Assembly (NCBI RefSeq): GCF_025602895.1
Contig: NW_026516365.1
Location: 18,798 to 82,797 of the forward strand
Direction of reading: 5' to 3'
Origin: Polychytrium aggregatum
Taxonomy: Eukaryota > Chytridiomycota > Chytridiomycetes > Polychytriales
Length of the DNA: 64,000 nt
Part shown: positions 19,248 through 31,000 of the stretch, piece after piece
Layout of the letters: every line of letters starts with the position of its first letter
Position numbering within the stretch: position 1 is the stretch's first letter
Notes under the pieces: model-generated
The model's input: only the letters and a program-made list of their open reading frames with translations
Databases searched by the model: none
Told to the model about the DNA's origin: nothing
Translations under genes and position numbers: made by a program

Positions 19248-20483
19248 ATGTCCTCCCAGGCTACCAAGCGCATTACCCGCTCGATGAGCACCCGTGCTGC
19301 CAAGCGTCAACGCCTCCATGAGCAGCTGATCGCCTTGGGAATCGAAGAGACCTACCCCGTCCTCCTGACCGTCCTCTCGATCCCTGAGCTGATCCAAATG
19401 CTCCCTGCCTGCAGTCTCGTGAAGCTCAAAGCAACTTCCAGCGACGTGAGGACCCGGCTCTCGACCAAGACCGTGGGGATTCGCATCTGGGCTGAGTGGT
19501 TCGATAAGCAGTACGATACCAGGCTCCTCCCCGAGGACTGTACCCATCTGGTCAAGTATTTCCCGGCTGGACCGTTCCCCTTCGACGTCAAGTGGTTCAA
19601 GACCATTCCGAGATCCGTGGTTTCAGCCGAGTTCGTCCGAGTCGCATCTCGTATCCGCCGAGACAACTCCGATTTGCAGATCGTACGACGACTCCTCGAT
19701 GCCAACCACATCCCCACTGCGATGTGGATTGTCAAGCGCATATTCTGGAATGGTGAAATCATCAGCAAAAGCCTTTCCGTCCTGCGCAACAAATCCGAGG
19801 TGCTCGACGACTTCCTCCTCGAACATCGCAACTTTTTCTTCGTAACACCATCTGACGAGATCAACCAGGCGTACTTCCAGTGGCTACAGTCGTTGGACGC
19901 ATCCAACTTGAAGGTCAAGTTCACTCTCTACGAATGCTACCGATATGGCAGAGGTACCGATGCCAACCCGAACCGGGCCTTGAATCTCCTGGTCGAATGT
20001 GCTCGGGGTGGTTATCGCGACAGCACCCAGCAGATCTACGACATCTGCCAATATGGGGGGATCCGAAATGCGCCCCATGCATCGTCCGTCCGACGTTGGT
20101 TGTTGGAGTCGTCTGGGCACAGCCTCCCTGAAAGCGACAGGAATGTCCTGTTTTTCTACTGCATGAAGCATGCAATTGGGTTCCCTCGAGCGATGAACTG
20201 CATGAATCTCTACCAGTACATTTTGCTCACAAGTTGTCGTGCAGGAAGCATGATAGCACGCCAGCAAATCCTGCGCATTTCCCCCAGAGCATCACATCTC
20301 TGGGATCGCCCTGAGAACTGGGGTGATATGATCGCTCTGGACGACATCGCAGCAGCCAGAAACGACCCCCGGGTTCAAGCCATGTTGATCGACTTGCTCA
20401 AGCGCTCCATCGTGACCCGGAGCAATGACACTGCTCTTTGGGAGTATTACGAAAAGCGCATTCGCGAGGCATGCATGCAGTGA
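19248..20483 (+). CDS. F-box/Sel1-like protein, copy A
   Basis: 411 residues from ATG 19248 (MSSQATKRITRS). The same length and start are kept in copy B (45325-46560). A basic N-terminus precedes an F-box-like segment (VLSIPELIQMLPACSLVKLKATSSDVR, about residues 45-75). A middle helical region follows, and then a Sel1/TPR-like repeat (YGRGTDANPNRALNLLVECARGGY, about residues 235-265). F-box proteins link targets to SCF ubiquitin ligases; such families are expanded in several giant viruses. The F-box call rests on pattern only. TATATGA lies 62 bp upstream. Confidence 0.75.
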   Translation: MSSQATKRITRSMSTRAAKRQRLHEQLIALGIEETYPVLLTVLSIPELIQMLPACSLVKLKATSSDVRTRLSTKTVGIRIWAEWFDKQYDTRLLPEDCTHLVKYFPAGPFPFDVKWFKTIPRSVVSAEFVRVASRIRRDNSDLQIVRRLLDANHIPTAMWIVKRIFWNGEIISKSLSVLRNKSEVLDDFLLEHRNFFFVTPSDEINQAYFQWLQSLDASNLKVKFTLYECYRYGRGTDANPNRALNLLVECARGGYRDSTQQIYDICQYGGIRNAPHASSVRRWLLESSGHSLPESDRNVLFFYCMKHAIGFPRAMNCMNLYQYILLTSCRAGSMIARQQILRISPRASHLWDRPENWGDMIALDDIAAARNDPRVQAMLIDLLKRSIVTRSNDTALWEYYEKRIREACMQ

Positions 20484-21023
20484 ATGGAGTGCACACACCT
20501 TCTTCCAATCCTCTTCCAACCCGCTCACAAGCGACGACGTTTCACTTCCGAGTCTCTTACGAGTTTTCAGCCCCACACCATGTTTATCGAGCGAGCTTCA
20601 CTTCCGAGTCTCTTCCGAGTCCACTCCATGAATGCGAGCGTGGGCCCCAAATCCTTCCCGGCCAGGAATATCTTTTTTTTCTTGAAAATTTTTGTTTTTT
20701 CTTCTCCAATGCCCCCAACCGGCCCCCAAAAGAGCTTCTCACTCCATATTCACTTCCAAATCACTTCCGAGTGAGTTCCGCGGTGGTATTCTCTCCATGT
20801 TTTCAGTGTTGAATGATAATATTATCACACTCCATGAAAAAATTCCTCTTCCGAGTCTCTTCCGACCACTCGATACGTCTCTTCCGAGTCTCTTCCGAGT
20901 CATTTGCATATCCACAAACACCAGAGTGATGAAGAGGGATGGTGTGAGTGTGTGGGTGGCTGGTGGGAATGAAGTGGTGTTCGATGGTAACCGAGAGTGG
21001 CACATGCGCACTCCATGTCGAGA
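20484..21023. other. Intergenic region duplicated at 46561-47000
   Basis: 540 bp with no gene. It shares most of its first 450 bp with the DNA after copy B. It is full of short repeated words (CACTTCCGAGTCTCTT, ACTCCATG) and a poly-T/A-rich stretch near 20670-20700. ATGATAATATTATCA at about 20812 is a perfect palindrome in AT-rich DNA. Confidence 0.6.
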
Positions 21024-21954
21024 TCACCACCTGCGATTGTGGACAAGTGGGTAGCCACGATTGATCTCGTCAGAGCAACTCCTCACAGCAAACGGCTCGA
21101 GGTCCTCAAACTCGACTGGTTCTCTCCAGTCAAGGTCGTTGGCTTCCCGATACTCCCGATAGCTTGCATCATACACCTCGAACAACGTCCGCATCTCGCA
21201 CATGCGCTGGACCACGTCAAAGAGCTGGATCTGCTTCTTGTTCGTGGCGTAGAGATCACAGAGCTTGCTGTCTGATCGTCGGCTCATGCCGCGATGGCGA
21301 AGTCCATGCTCCAGCAGCATCGTCTTGAGATCGCTGATCGTCAGGAGACTGGCGAATTCGGATGGGTCCTGCTGCTTCGTCAACAAGTCGTGCTCCGCGA
21401 CGTTCCAGAGATGGCGTTCGTAAAGGTATCTGACCAGGTTCCTAGCGAACCACCTGAATTTGCTTTCTTGGCCCTCGTCGCCGATGCTCAGGAAGCTCTG
21501 AACAGCGGATGCCGGAGTGACCTGGTAGCTGCTCGTGGCAAAGTCGTCGTATTCTGACTTGCTGCGAATGTCCTGGACACTCACGCCCATGAGCGGGACG
21601 ATGATATCATTGAGCCACGATACTCGATGGTCTTGCTGGAGCTCGGGGAGTGCAGCGACTGCCTGCTCGACTCGCTCAGCGATGGCCGGGAATATCGCCA
21701 CAATGCTGTCCTTGAAGGCATCTTTGCCTGCTGCGTGGCGATCGATCCACACAAGCAGCTCCTCGGGCGTCTTGATGTGCTCGTCTCGATAGCGGGCATA
21801 TTCGGCTGGTGTGTACGGGTAGCTGCGCGACTTCATCGTCTCCAGGAAATCATAGTCGCGCTCGAGTCGCTTCTTGAGCTCACGCCAGCCCCTGCCGTTG
21901 GCGAGGAATGCGGCGACCATGTCCTTGGAGAACTCGTACGTCTTCTTGGGGAGG
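21024..21954 (-). pseudogene. F-box gene, 3' part (split by RT-4)
   Basis: C-terminal part (about 310 codons) of the gene whose 5' part is at 33834-34545. The frame enters from the RT-4 LTR, and the real sequence begins at the GGAGG duplication (21950-21954). Removing RT-4 and one duplication copy leaves the two parts in phase, for an original length of about 545 residues. This part is helical and rich in charged residues (KKTYEF, ELKKRLERDYDFLE); I recognise no domain. Stop TGA at 21024-21026. Confidence 0.8.
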
Positions 21955-22263
21955 TGTAGGAGATGGTATCTCCGACGCTGTGCTGCGCGTACTGCGCGTA
22001 CTGCGCGGCGCAGTGGGTCGTGACCTGTGCTGCGCTTTGCGTTTTCACGCACCGCAGGCAGGCCACCGCAGGGTATACCTGCGGGTTGCCCCCGTTCCCC
22101 CCGTTTGTCTGGAGTTCGGTTTTATCGTGAATAAACGTAAGTGCTCCCCGAGCTCACCCGTCCGCTAGAGTAGCCTAGCACCGCCCTGTTCTGCCCCGTC
22201 CTGTCTTGTCTTGTACCCCCTCCCTCCCCGTCTTGCCCCAACGTCCCAGTAGTGGACGTTACA
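21955..22263 (+). repeat. RT-4 5' LTR
   Basis: TGTAGGAGAT...GACGTTACA, 309 bp. It contains a short internal tandem (GCGCGTACT repeated) and AATAAA near 22131. No strong TATA box is visible. Confidence 0.92.
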
Positions 22264-22271
22264 TGGTAGCA
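22264..22271 (+). promoter_or_regulatory. RT-4 primer-binding site (initiator tRNA-Met type)
   Basis: TGGTAGCA directly abuts the LTR. It matches the complement of the 3' end of initiator tRNA-Met used by many fungal and plant LTR elements (TGGTAGC...). Pairing beyond about 8 bases is not clear. Confidence 0.75.
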
Positions 22272-22385
22272 TCGGAAATCCTCGTCTTGTTTTCGTCCTG
22301 TTTGTCCTCTTTCTAGATCCTCAAGCTGGATCCCGCCTCTCTTGCCGACCGACTCTCCTCTCTGTCCCTGGAGCCTGCCCCTGCC

Positions 22386-23207
22386 ATGAGCAACCCCCGC
22401 CCACTTCCGGAAGCCTTCCTCAAGACCTTCCGTGCCCCAGTGTTTACTGGGAAGAGCCGCTCCTCCTCGGTGGAGGACTGGCTGCAGCAACTCGAGGACT
22501 ACCTCGATGCTGCCCAAGTCGCCCCCACCCACCACATCGTCGCCGCCAAGCTCTGCTTAAAGGACCAGGCGTACCGTTGGTACCGCCGCCAAGGGTTCGA
22601 CGAGCAGAGCGAAGGTGTGTTTGACGACTTCAAGGACCGCCTCCGTCGCCGCTTCGGCAGCCCCAATGCTGAACTCATTGCCCGTGACAAGCTATACTCT
22701 CTCGTGCAGCGTGGTTCTGTGACCCGCTACATCGAGGAGTTTGAAGACCTCTCCTCCCAGATTGAGGAGCTGGGCTCTGCTGATGCGATGTACCTCTTCC
22801 AGAAGGGCCTCAAGCCCAAGATCAGAGAGTACATCGCCAGCAACCCTGATGCCCGCAAGTCCCTGGACGTGATGATGGACGTTGCCGAGAACCTCGACAA
22901 CGTCCAGTACCATGGCCGCCAGTTCTACCCGCAGCTGGCAGGCGGCCATCGGTCTCATCACGTCCCAGCCCGTCCGCCTCGCCCGGCCCCGCCCGCAAGA
23001 CCCATGCCTGAGCCCATGGACGTTGACGTCAACGCCATGGAGGCTCGTGGCCCTCCCCGCTCCCGGTTCCAGCAAGCTGCCACTGTCTCCCCCAAGGACA
23101 GACAGAAGCAGGAGGACCTCCGCCATGGTTCCTGCTTCTTCTGTCACCGACCGGGACACCAGGCCAAGGAGTGCCCCATGAAGTCGGGAAACGGCCGACC
23201 CTACTAG
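22386..23207 (+). CDS. gag: RT-4 Gag
   Basis: 273 residues from ATG 22386. A Ty3-type Gag core ([32 protein letters not shown]) fills the first 190 residues. An Arg/Pro linker and a canonical CCHC knuckle [14 protein letters not shown] follow near residue 255. It ends at TAG 23205-23207. Confidence 0.92.
   Translation: MSNPRPLPEAFLKTFRAPVFTGKSRSSSVEDWLQQLEDYLDAAQVAPTHHIVAAKLCLKDQAYRWYRRQGFDEQSEGVFDDFKDRLRRRFGSPNAELIARDKLYSLVQRGSVTRYIEEFEDLSSQIEELGSADAMYLFQKGLKPKIREYIASNPDARKSLDVMMDVAENLDNVQYHGRQFYPQLAGGHRSHHVPARPPRPAPPARPMPEPMDVDVNAMEARGPPRSRFQQAATVSPKDRQKQEDLRHGSCFFCHRPGHQAKECPMKSGNGRPY
23186..23192 (+). promoter_or_regulatory. RT-4 -1 frameshift heptamer
   Basis: GGGAAAC, in frame as G GGA AAC, lies five codons before the gag stop and immediately at the start of the open -1 pol frame. 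Confidence 0.8.
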
Positions 23208-26200
23208 GTGGCTCTGGAGCCCTAGTAGGAGACCAACGCCGTGGATTGCTCAATGCAGTCCACGCGTCTCCAGAGGAAGTTCACCTCGCCCCCTCCCCCG
23301 AAGGAGAAACAAACCAAGTGTTGTGCGTCGTGCGAGAGGTGCATGGTGGCGCAAGCCGCCTGCCTCTCCACGAACGTGAAGAGAAAACCAAAATTGAAAA
23401 CCAAAACAAAAAAGAAAATCAAGAACCCTTGAGGGACAGGACCGCCTGTGCCCTCACCCCTGTCAAGTCGTGTGTGTCGGATGCTTCCGACATGTGTCCG
23501 CAAGCCGTGGACGTCGTGTGCAATGGCGTGCTGACGCCGCAGGCCCCCGCAATGGCCGAACCCTATCCAAAATGTCCGAGTGGCCGTGATGAAGCCAACC
23601 AAGACCAAGTGTCGCCCGTTCCCCCAAGTCAAGTCATGGTGCAGGAGGCTGTGCAGGAGGACCATGAAGAGTCCCTGCTGTACCTCCCTGCCACCGTCCA
23701 AGGTCACACCGTCCGAATGATGGTGGACTCTGGAGCAAGCTGCAACTTTGTCAGCAGACGCTTGCTCCAGGAGCTCAACATACATGCAACCAAGAAGAAG
23801 TCGCCGATGAGTGTGGCGCTTGCAGACGATCGTGTGCAGCAGTGCACACACCAAGTGGTCCTGCGAGTGGCCCTCCATCCCAAGTACCATCCTGTCCTGT
23901 TGTTCCAAGTGATCGACACCAAGTTCGATGCCATCCTCGGCATGAGCTGGCTTGCTCGTGCCGAGCCGACTCCAGTCGTCGACTGGAAAGGCCGCACTGT
24001 CCGTGTTGGCCCTGACATTGTCCTGCAGGGCATGGCCTCACCCAACATGCCACCTCTCCTCTCAGCCATGCAATTCAAGAGGCTGATCAAGAAGGACACG
24101 TCGTTCCTCTGTGTCGTGCGTGAGGTCGACGACACCGACCAAGCCGGTCCCGGTCCCCCGCCTGTGGTGACCAAGCTGCTCGACGAGTACAAGGACGTAT
24201 TCCCCGACCAGTTGCCACAATGCCTGCCACCCCAACGCACCGTCGATCATCGCATCGACATCGAACCAGGCTCGTCGCCTCCGTCAAGACCGACGTACCA
24301 ACTGTCGCTGACGGAGATGGACGAACTCAAGCGCCAGTTGGATGACCTCCTCGCCCATGGGTTCATCCGCCCGAGCCAGTCACCGTATGGTGCACCAGTG
24401 CTCTTTGTCAAGAAGAAAGAAGGTGATCTCAGGATGTGCGTCGACTATCGCGCACTAAACAAACAGACCATCAAGAACACCTACCCGTTGCCCAGGATCG
24501 ACGAGTTGATGGATCGTCTGAGTGGAGCAAAGGTCTTTAGCAAGATAGACCTCCGCTCAGGCTACCATCAGATCCGCATCCACGAGGATGATGTCCACAA
24601 GACCGCCTTCAGGACTCGCTACGGACTGTACGAGTTCCTAGTGCTGCCGTTCGGATTGACGAACGCACCTGCCACGTTCATGCAGCTGATGAACGATGTG
24701 TTCCGCCAAGAGCTCGACAACTCTGTCATCGTGTACCTGGATGATATCCTTGTGTACAGCAAGGATGAAGCGACCCATGAAGGTCATGTCGCCCGCGTGC
24801 TGGCCAAGCTACGCGAGCACAAGTTGTATGCCAAACTGTCCAAGTGTGAGTTCTTCAAGAATCAAGTCCCGTTCCTGGGACACGTTGTCTCAGGAAGAGG
24901 AATCGAAGTCGACCCCGCCAAGGTCAAGTCTGTGGTCGAGTGGCCGCCGCTCGCATGCGTCTCTGACGTGCAGTCGTTTCTCGGTCTCGTCAACTACTAC
25001 CGCCGATTCATCCCCGATCTGGCGCGCACTGCCGGTCCACTCACAGACCTACTCCGCAAAGAGTGCCCCTTCGTGTGGGACCACCCACAACGCCAAGCGT
25101 TCGAGACCCTCAAGCACGCCTTGACGAACGCTCCTGTCCTCGCTGTGTTCGACCCGAACACGGATGTCTCCGTGCACACCGACGCCTCCGACTTTGCGGT
25201 GGGAGCTGTTTTGATGCAGGAGGGAAGGCCCGTTGCCTTCGAGTCGCGCAAACTGTCCCAACACGAGATCAACTATCCCGTGCACGAGAAGGAGCAGCTT
25301 GCGATCATCTACGCGCTGCAGAAGTTCCGAGTGTACCTCCACGGTACCGCCAAGCCCTTCAAGATTGTGACGGACCACCAGTCACTGCGTTACCTCGACA
25401 CCAAGAAGAACCTGAGCCGACGCCAAGCGCGATGGATGGAGTTCCTCGCCGAGTACAACTACGAGGTTGTATACCAGAAAGGCAAACTCAATGTGGTGCC
25501 TGACGCACTGTCCCGACGCCCCGACTACCAATTGGCGTCACTGTACGAGTCGACTGTCAGTGTCGACAACACGATGCTGGATGTTGTCCGAGACAACATC
25601 GCCAACGACAAACAGTTCGGAGAACTGTTCCGAAAGGTGTCTAAGCTCCCCAAGGACGACGAATCATCCGAGTACACAGTGCGTGATGGCCTGCTCCTCC
25701 TGAAGAAGGACAGCCGTGTCTGTGTGCCGGACATTCCGTCGTTGAAGACCAAGTTGCTCCAAGAGGTCCACGACTCGCCCCTCGCTGGACACTTTGGAGT
25801 CGAGAAGACATACGACCGACTGGCCAAAGTCGCATACTGGCCTGGAATGAAGCGCACCGTCGAGAAGTACATCGAGTCCTGCCATACCTGCAAGATGGTC
25901 AAGTCACGCACGACCCGAGAGCAAGGATTGCTGCAACCCCTGCCTGTTCCCGACCGCCCCTGGACCAGCATGTCCATGGATCTCATCACGCATCTACCGA
26001 CGACCAAGTTGGACCACGATGCAATCGCTGTCTTTGTCGACAGGTTCAGCAAGATGGCACACTTTGTGCCGTGCCAGACGACATGCTCCGCGCCTGACCT
26101 TGCACTGCTGTTCTTCAAGCATGTGTTCAAGCACCACGGCCTCCCAAAGTCCATCGTCAGTGATCGAGACCCCCGATTCACCTCCTTGTTTTGGACAAGT

Positions 26201-26233
26201 CTGTTCGACCATCTCGGCACCAAGCTGAACATG
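23192..26233 (+). pseudogene. pol: RT-4 Pol, N-terminal part (interrupted by RT-3)
   Basis: The -1 frame continues from the slippery site. Order: a linker; protease with [10 protein letters not shown] (about 23727); reverse transcriptase with VDYRALN and YLDDILVYS (about 24740); RNase H with [10 protein letters not shown]; integrase zinc finger (GHFGVEK...CHTCK); and catalytic residues in MDLI and SDRDPRF. It is cut by the RT-3 LTR just before the third catalytic residue; the remainder is at 32641-33515, in phase once RT-3 is removed. Confidence 0.93.
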
Positions 26234-27024
26234 TGTTAGGGATAGCTCCTGCTTGTTCTCCACTTTGACTGCACACTTGGCTATTCTTTTGCCTTTCTGT
26301 TTGTTTGTGTGTAGCCTTGCAGTTCCCCTCCGATTTTCCGCCTTTTGCCTGTCTTTTCCGCTCCTTCCGCACTTCCGTTTTCCCGCGCTGCTCCGCTTCC
26401 TTTGTCTTCTTCGCACGCGCCGGTTTGTTTGTGCACGCGCCTTGCTGCGATTGGTTGCAATTCGGCTGCCGGTCATGTGTCCCCCCACCGGTGACTCATG
26501 ACCTGCCTGACCGCCCCGATCTCTTGTTCATCTCGCATGCATTTGCCCCAACCTTATACTTGACCAATCCGCTTCTTGGACGTTGAGTCACATTGCTTCG
26601 CCTTTGCACGTTTCTCCTGCCAGGTGCTTCGCTTTTGCTTGCGCCTCTCTCGCTTTGGTTCTCTGCCTGTCTCGGTGGTCCTTCTCGGCCCTCGTTCGTG
26701 CATCGCCCCCTTCGCCCTGCTCGATCGCCCACTTTTCCCTCCCTTGGCCGCCCTTCGCTGCCAAGTCCGGACTTGTCTATAAATAGCCTGACCCCCGCGA
26801 TGTGTAGTCGAACCTTAGCGTTCAAAATAGGACTAAATAAAGTGCCTTCTACTTTATTCTCTGAGTGTTCCTCACGTCTCATTTCGAGACAAGTCTTATC
26901 TTGAACGGATCTTTGCTTCCCTCGCTCCCTCTCCGAGTCCACTTCGGACTCTACCCTTGCTTTCCCTGAGCTCACTTCGAGCTCACTTCTTCTTTTGCCG
27001 TTGAGTCCCCTTTGGACTCTAACA
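26234..27024 (+). repeat. RT-3 5' LTR
   Basis: 791 bp with TATAAATA near 26778 and the self-primer word AGCGTTCAAAAT at 26817-26828, as in RT-2. Confidence 0.93.
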
Positions 27025-27026
27025 TC

Positions 27027-27038
27027 ATTTTGAACGCT
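27027..27038 (+). promoter_or_regulatory. RT-3 primer-binding site, self-priming
   Basis: ATTTTGAACGCT, the exact 12-bp complement of 26817-26828; two bases separate it from the LTR. Confidence 0.85.
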
Positions 27039-27095
27039 CCCTCTTGGCTTCCCGGCCTTTCTTCTTCTTTCGCCTCTCTTTCCCTCGTCGATCCG

Positions 27096-28049
27096 ATGGC
27101 TGAGCCTGCTGCACCCCCGGCAGATCTCAATGCGTACCTGGCGCGCATGGAGGAGCGTATGAACGCCCTCATGACCCAGAACGCTGCTCTCCATCGTCAG
27201 ATCCAAGATCTGCAAGCTCCCGCCGCCGCTCCCCGCCAAGTCTACCAGGTGAACAAGCCCAAGGAGTTCCTAGGTTCCCGCGACGAGACGACGGCCTTCC
27301 TCGCCCAGTGCCACCTCGTCTTCCTCGCCGATCCTGCCTTCTTTGCGCCCGAGCGCCAGAAGGTCCTTTATGCCACCTCCTTCCTCCGCGGCGAAGCTTT
27401 CAAATGGTACGAGGCCGCCTTTTATATGGCCAACCGCTTCCCGGCTTCCTTCGCGGATTTTGAAGTTGCCCTCAAGTCGACCTTCGGTGAGGACACGGCC
27501 TCCTCGCAAGATAAGGCCTTGAACGACCTCAAACGCTTGGTCCAGCTCAAGTCCTGCCAAGCCTTCGCCACCCGCTTCGTCCAGCTCGCCGCCCGCGTCC
27601 AGACTGACGAACCCACCAAGATGCACTTCTTCAAGGAGGGTTTGAAGTCTGAGGTCAAGTTCCACCTCATCGGTCTCCGCCCCGCTCCCGCTTCCTTGCC
27701 CGAGTTGATCAAGGCAGCGGTCGAGTACGACGATGCCCTCCATCGTCTCAAGGTCTCCTCCCGTTCCCAACCTCCTCCTCCTTCTTCTCGCTCTGCTCCC
27801 CATCACCACCATTCTCCCGCGCATGTTTCTTCTTCCTCCTCTTCTGCACCCACTCCCATGGACCTTGACTCTGTCTCGGTCCGCCCTGCTAAGCTCTCCG
27901 ACGTCGAGAAAAAGCGACGTCGTGAGCAGGGTCTCTGCTTGTACTGCGGGGAAAAGTCTTGTCCCGGCAGTCGCGATGTTCAGCAGTGCCCGGTTCTGGT
28001 CAAACGGAACTCGGGAAATGCTCACAGCCGAGCAGCACCTCGCAAGTAA
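27096..28049 (+). CDS. gag: RT-3 Gag
   Basis: 317 residues from ATG 27096, almost identical to RT-2 Gag. It has the same coiled-coil-like start, Gag core and atypical cysteine motif (CLYCGEKSC...C). The TAA stop at 28047-28049 is read past by -1 slippage. Confidence 0.9.
   Translation: MAEPAAPPADLNAYLARMEERMNALMTQNAALHRQIQDLQAPAAAPRQVYQVNKPKEFLGSRDETTAFLAQCHLVFLADPAFFAPERQKVLYATSFLRGEAFKWYEAAFYMANRFPASFADFEVALKSTFGEDTASSQDKALNDLKRLVQLKSCQAFATRFVQLAARVQTDEPTKMHFFKEGLKSEVKFHLIGLRPAPASLPELIKAAVEYDDALHRLKVSSRSQPPPPSSRSAPHHHHSPAHVSSSSSSAPTPMDLDSVSVRPAKLSDVEKKRRREQGLCLYCGEKSCPGSRDVQQCPVLVKRNSGNAHSRAAPRK
28013..28019 (+). promoter_or_regulatory. RT-3 -1 frameshift heptamer
   Basis: GGGAAAT, in frame as G GGA AAT, at the same place relative to the gag stop as in RT-2. 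Confidence 0.75.
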
Positions 28050-31000
28050 GCGAGGTGGTCTGTTCGGCGATACGAACATCTTCCCCCTCTGACTCGTCAC
28101 TATCGGACGATAAGCTTCTTCTTCCGGCCACTCTTATCGTCATGAGTCTTTCTGGCCCGGTCTCCATCTCCCTTTCTGTTTTTATTGATGATGGATGTTC
28201 CGCTCTTGCCCTCATTGATCCTGCCTTTGCCGATCTCCATAAACTCTCTCTTATCCCTCTTTCTACTCCTTACTCCGTTTCCCTTGCTGATGGTTCTTCG
28301 GCCGGTTTCATTCGTTTCCAAACCGCGCCTTTGACTCTGACCATTGGTTCCCACACCGAGTCGATTTCTTTTCTTGTGACTCGACTCTCCACCACTCCCA
28401 TCACTCTTGGTCTTCCCTGGATGCGCTTGCATAATCCAGTTGTTAATTGGAAGTCCCTCTCCCTTTCATTCTCCGATCCCTCTTGCCTTGCTGATGGACA
28501 CATCCTCGCGGATGTCTCTGCTTCTTCCTTGGACACTCCGTCCGCTTCCGGCTCCTCGCCTCCCCCTTCGGGCACTTCGCCTTTGACTCCTCCTCCCTCC
28601 GGTCCTTCCCTTACACCGGTTCCCTCCTTTGGCACTTCGCCTTCCCTTTCTTCCCGCCTTGACTCTGCTTCGCTTTCTGAAGAGCCAACGGCTTTATCTT
28701 CACCCGACATTGAGCTCGTTAATGCGGCGAGTCTTCTCCGTCTTGCACGGGAAGACAAGCTCGACATTTTCGCTGCCCAAATGGATATCCGTCCTCCTTC
28801 GCCGGAGACGTATCCTACGGTGTCGATAAGGTCCGTGCTCACGACGAAGGTGTATGCCGAGTCTGGCACCCCTGTTGACTCTCGAGGCGTCCCACTCAAA
28901 TACAATGAGTTTGGCGACGTTTTCAGCCTCAAGTCTGACCCTCCTTCTTCCTTGCCTCCTCATCGTCCGTATGACTTGTCCATTGAGTTTGTACGGACCG
29001 AGGATGGAAAGGAACCTCGTTTGCCAAAGCCGGGGAAAGTCTATCCTTTGTCCCCGGCCGAGGAATCTGCTCTTTCGGAGTATCTGACCAACGCCCTCGC
29101 ACGTGGTTGGATCTCCAAATCCTCTTCTCCCGTTGGTGCTCCCTGCTTCTTCGTGAAGAAGCCCAATGGTGGTCTTCGCCTTTGCGTCGACTACCGAGGC
29201 CTCAATGCCATCACGAAGAAGAACCGTTACCCACTTCCCCTCTTCCAGGATCTTCTGGATAAACTTTCTTCTGCCCGCGTCTTCTCACACCTCGACCTTC
29301 CTGATGCTTACCACTTGGTTCGTGTCAAGAAGGGCGATGAGTGGAAGACTGCTTTTGTTTGCAAATCTGGCTCATTTGAGTACAATGTTATCCCCTTTGG
29401 TCTTTCGAATGCCCCCGCTGCTTTTCAGTTTTTTATGAACGACATCTTCTCGGACCTCCTTGGTGTCTGTGTTGTCATTTATCTTGACGACATCCTGATC
29501 TTCTCAAAAGATCCCCAGGAGCATGAGGAGCATGTTAAGCTTGTTCTCTCTCGCCTTCGTGAACACTCCCTTAAGGTCAATCCGGCCAAGTGTTCTTTTG
29601 ACCTTTCTGAAGTTGACTTTCTCGGCATGATCATTTCTGCCGATGGCATCAAAATGGACCCTGCCAAGGTCGAGGCCGTTTCCCTTTGGCCTGTTCCCTC
29701 TTCTGCTCGCGATATCCAAGTCTTTATTGGTTTCGCAAACTTTTACCGCCGCTTCGTCAAGGACTTTTCCGCACTTGCTCGTCCTTTGACTTCCCTCACT
29801 ACCAAATCCTCCACCTTCTCTTGGTCTCCCGAGGCCCAAGAGGCTTTTGATTCTCTTAAACTTTCCTTCACTTCCGCACCTATTCTTCGATACTTTGATT
29901 TCTCTAAACCCGCTGTCATCGAGCCCGATGCTTCTGACTTTGCTTTGGGTGCCGTCCTTTCTCAGTTTGACCCTGACGGCGCTCTTCACCCCGTTGCTTT
30001 TCACTCTCGGCAATTCCGTCCCGCCGAGGTGAATTATGACACTCACGACAAAGAGCTCCTCGCCATTGTCGATTCCTTTACCGCCTGGCGTCATTACTTG
30101 ATGGCTGCCGACCCTGATATTCCCACTCTTGTTTTCTCTGATCATCAGAACCTTACCCGGTTCACTGCCGCTTCTCAACTTTCTCGCCGCCAGTTCCGGT
30201 GGGCCCAATTCCTTTCTGACTTTGCTTTTCGCATTTACCACCGCCCTGGTCGTCTCAACACCAAAGCCGATGCTCTCAGTCGCCGTTCTGACTTTGAGAT
30301 AAAGCCTGGTGACTCCCTCCACTCCACCAACTTCCTTCAGCTGTTCGAGTCTATTTCTCTCGACAGCATCACTGTTATCGGCTCGAATCCCGACTTTCTT
30401 TCCGAGATTCGAGCTGCCACCCTTTCTTGTTCCCTCCTTTCTGACTTTAACGCCAAACGTCTTGATGGCGATTACTCCTTCCGTGACGGTCTCCTTTACT
30501 TTAAAGACCTGATCGCTGTCCCTTCCCCCGAGCTCCAGCTCAAAGTGTTTGAGCAACGTCACTGCTCCGCTGCCGCTGGTCACTTTGGTCTTGCCAAGAC
30601 CGTTGAGCTCGTCTCCCGGGACTTTCACTGGCCCCGGCTTCGTAAGTCTGTGCGTCGCTTCATTGCTAATTGTGAAGCGTGCCAGCGAGCCAAGCCGTCC
30701 CGTCACTCCCCTTATGGTTTACTTCATCCTCTCCCCGTTCCTTCCGAACGTTGGTGGGACCTGTCGATGGACTTCATCACGGATCTCCCACCTTCGAACG
30801 GTTTTGACTCGATCTTCGTGGTTAAGGACCGCCTGTCCAAACAAGCACACTTTGTGCCCACCACGAAGACGGTTACAGGCGAGCAAACCGCCGAACTCTT
30901 CCTCTCCCACATCTTCCGCTTGCATGGTTGTCCCCGGTCTATTGTTTCGGACCGAGGAACTCAGTTTACTTCGGCCTTCTGGAGGCGCTTCAATGAGCTT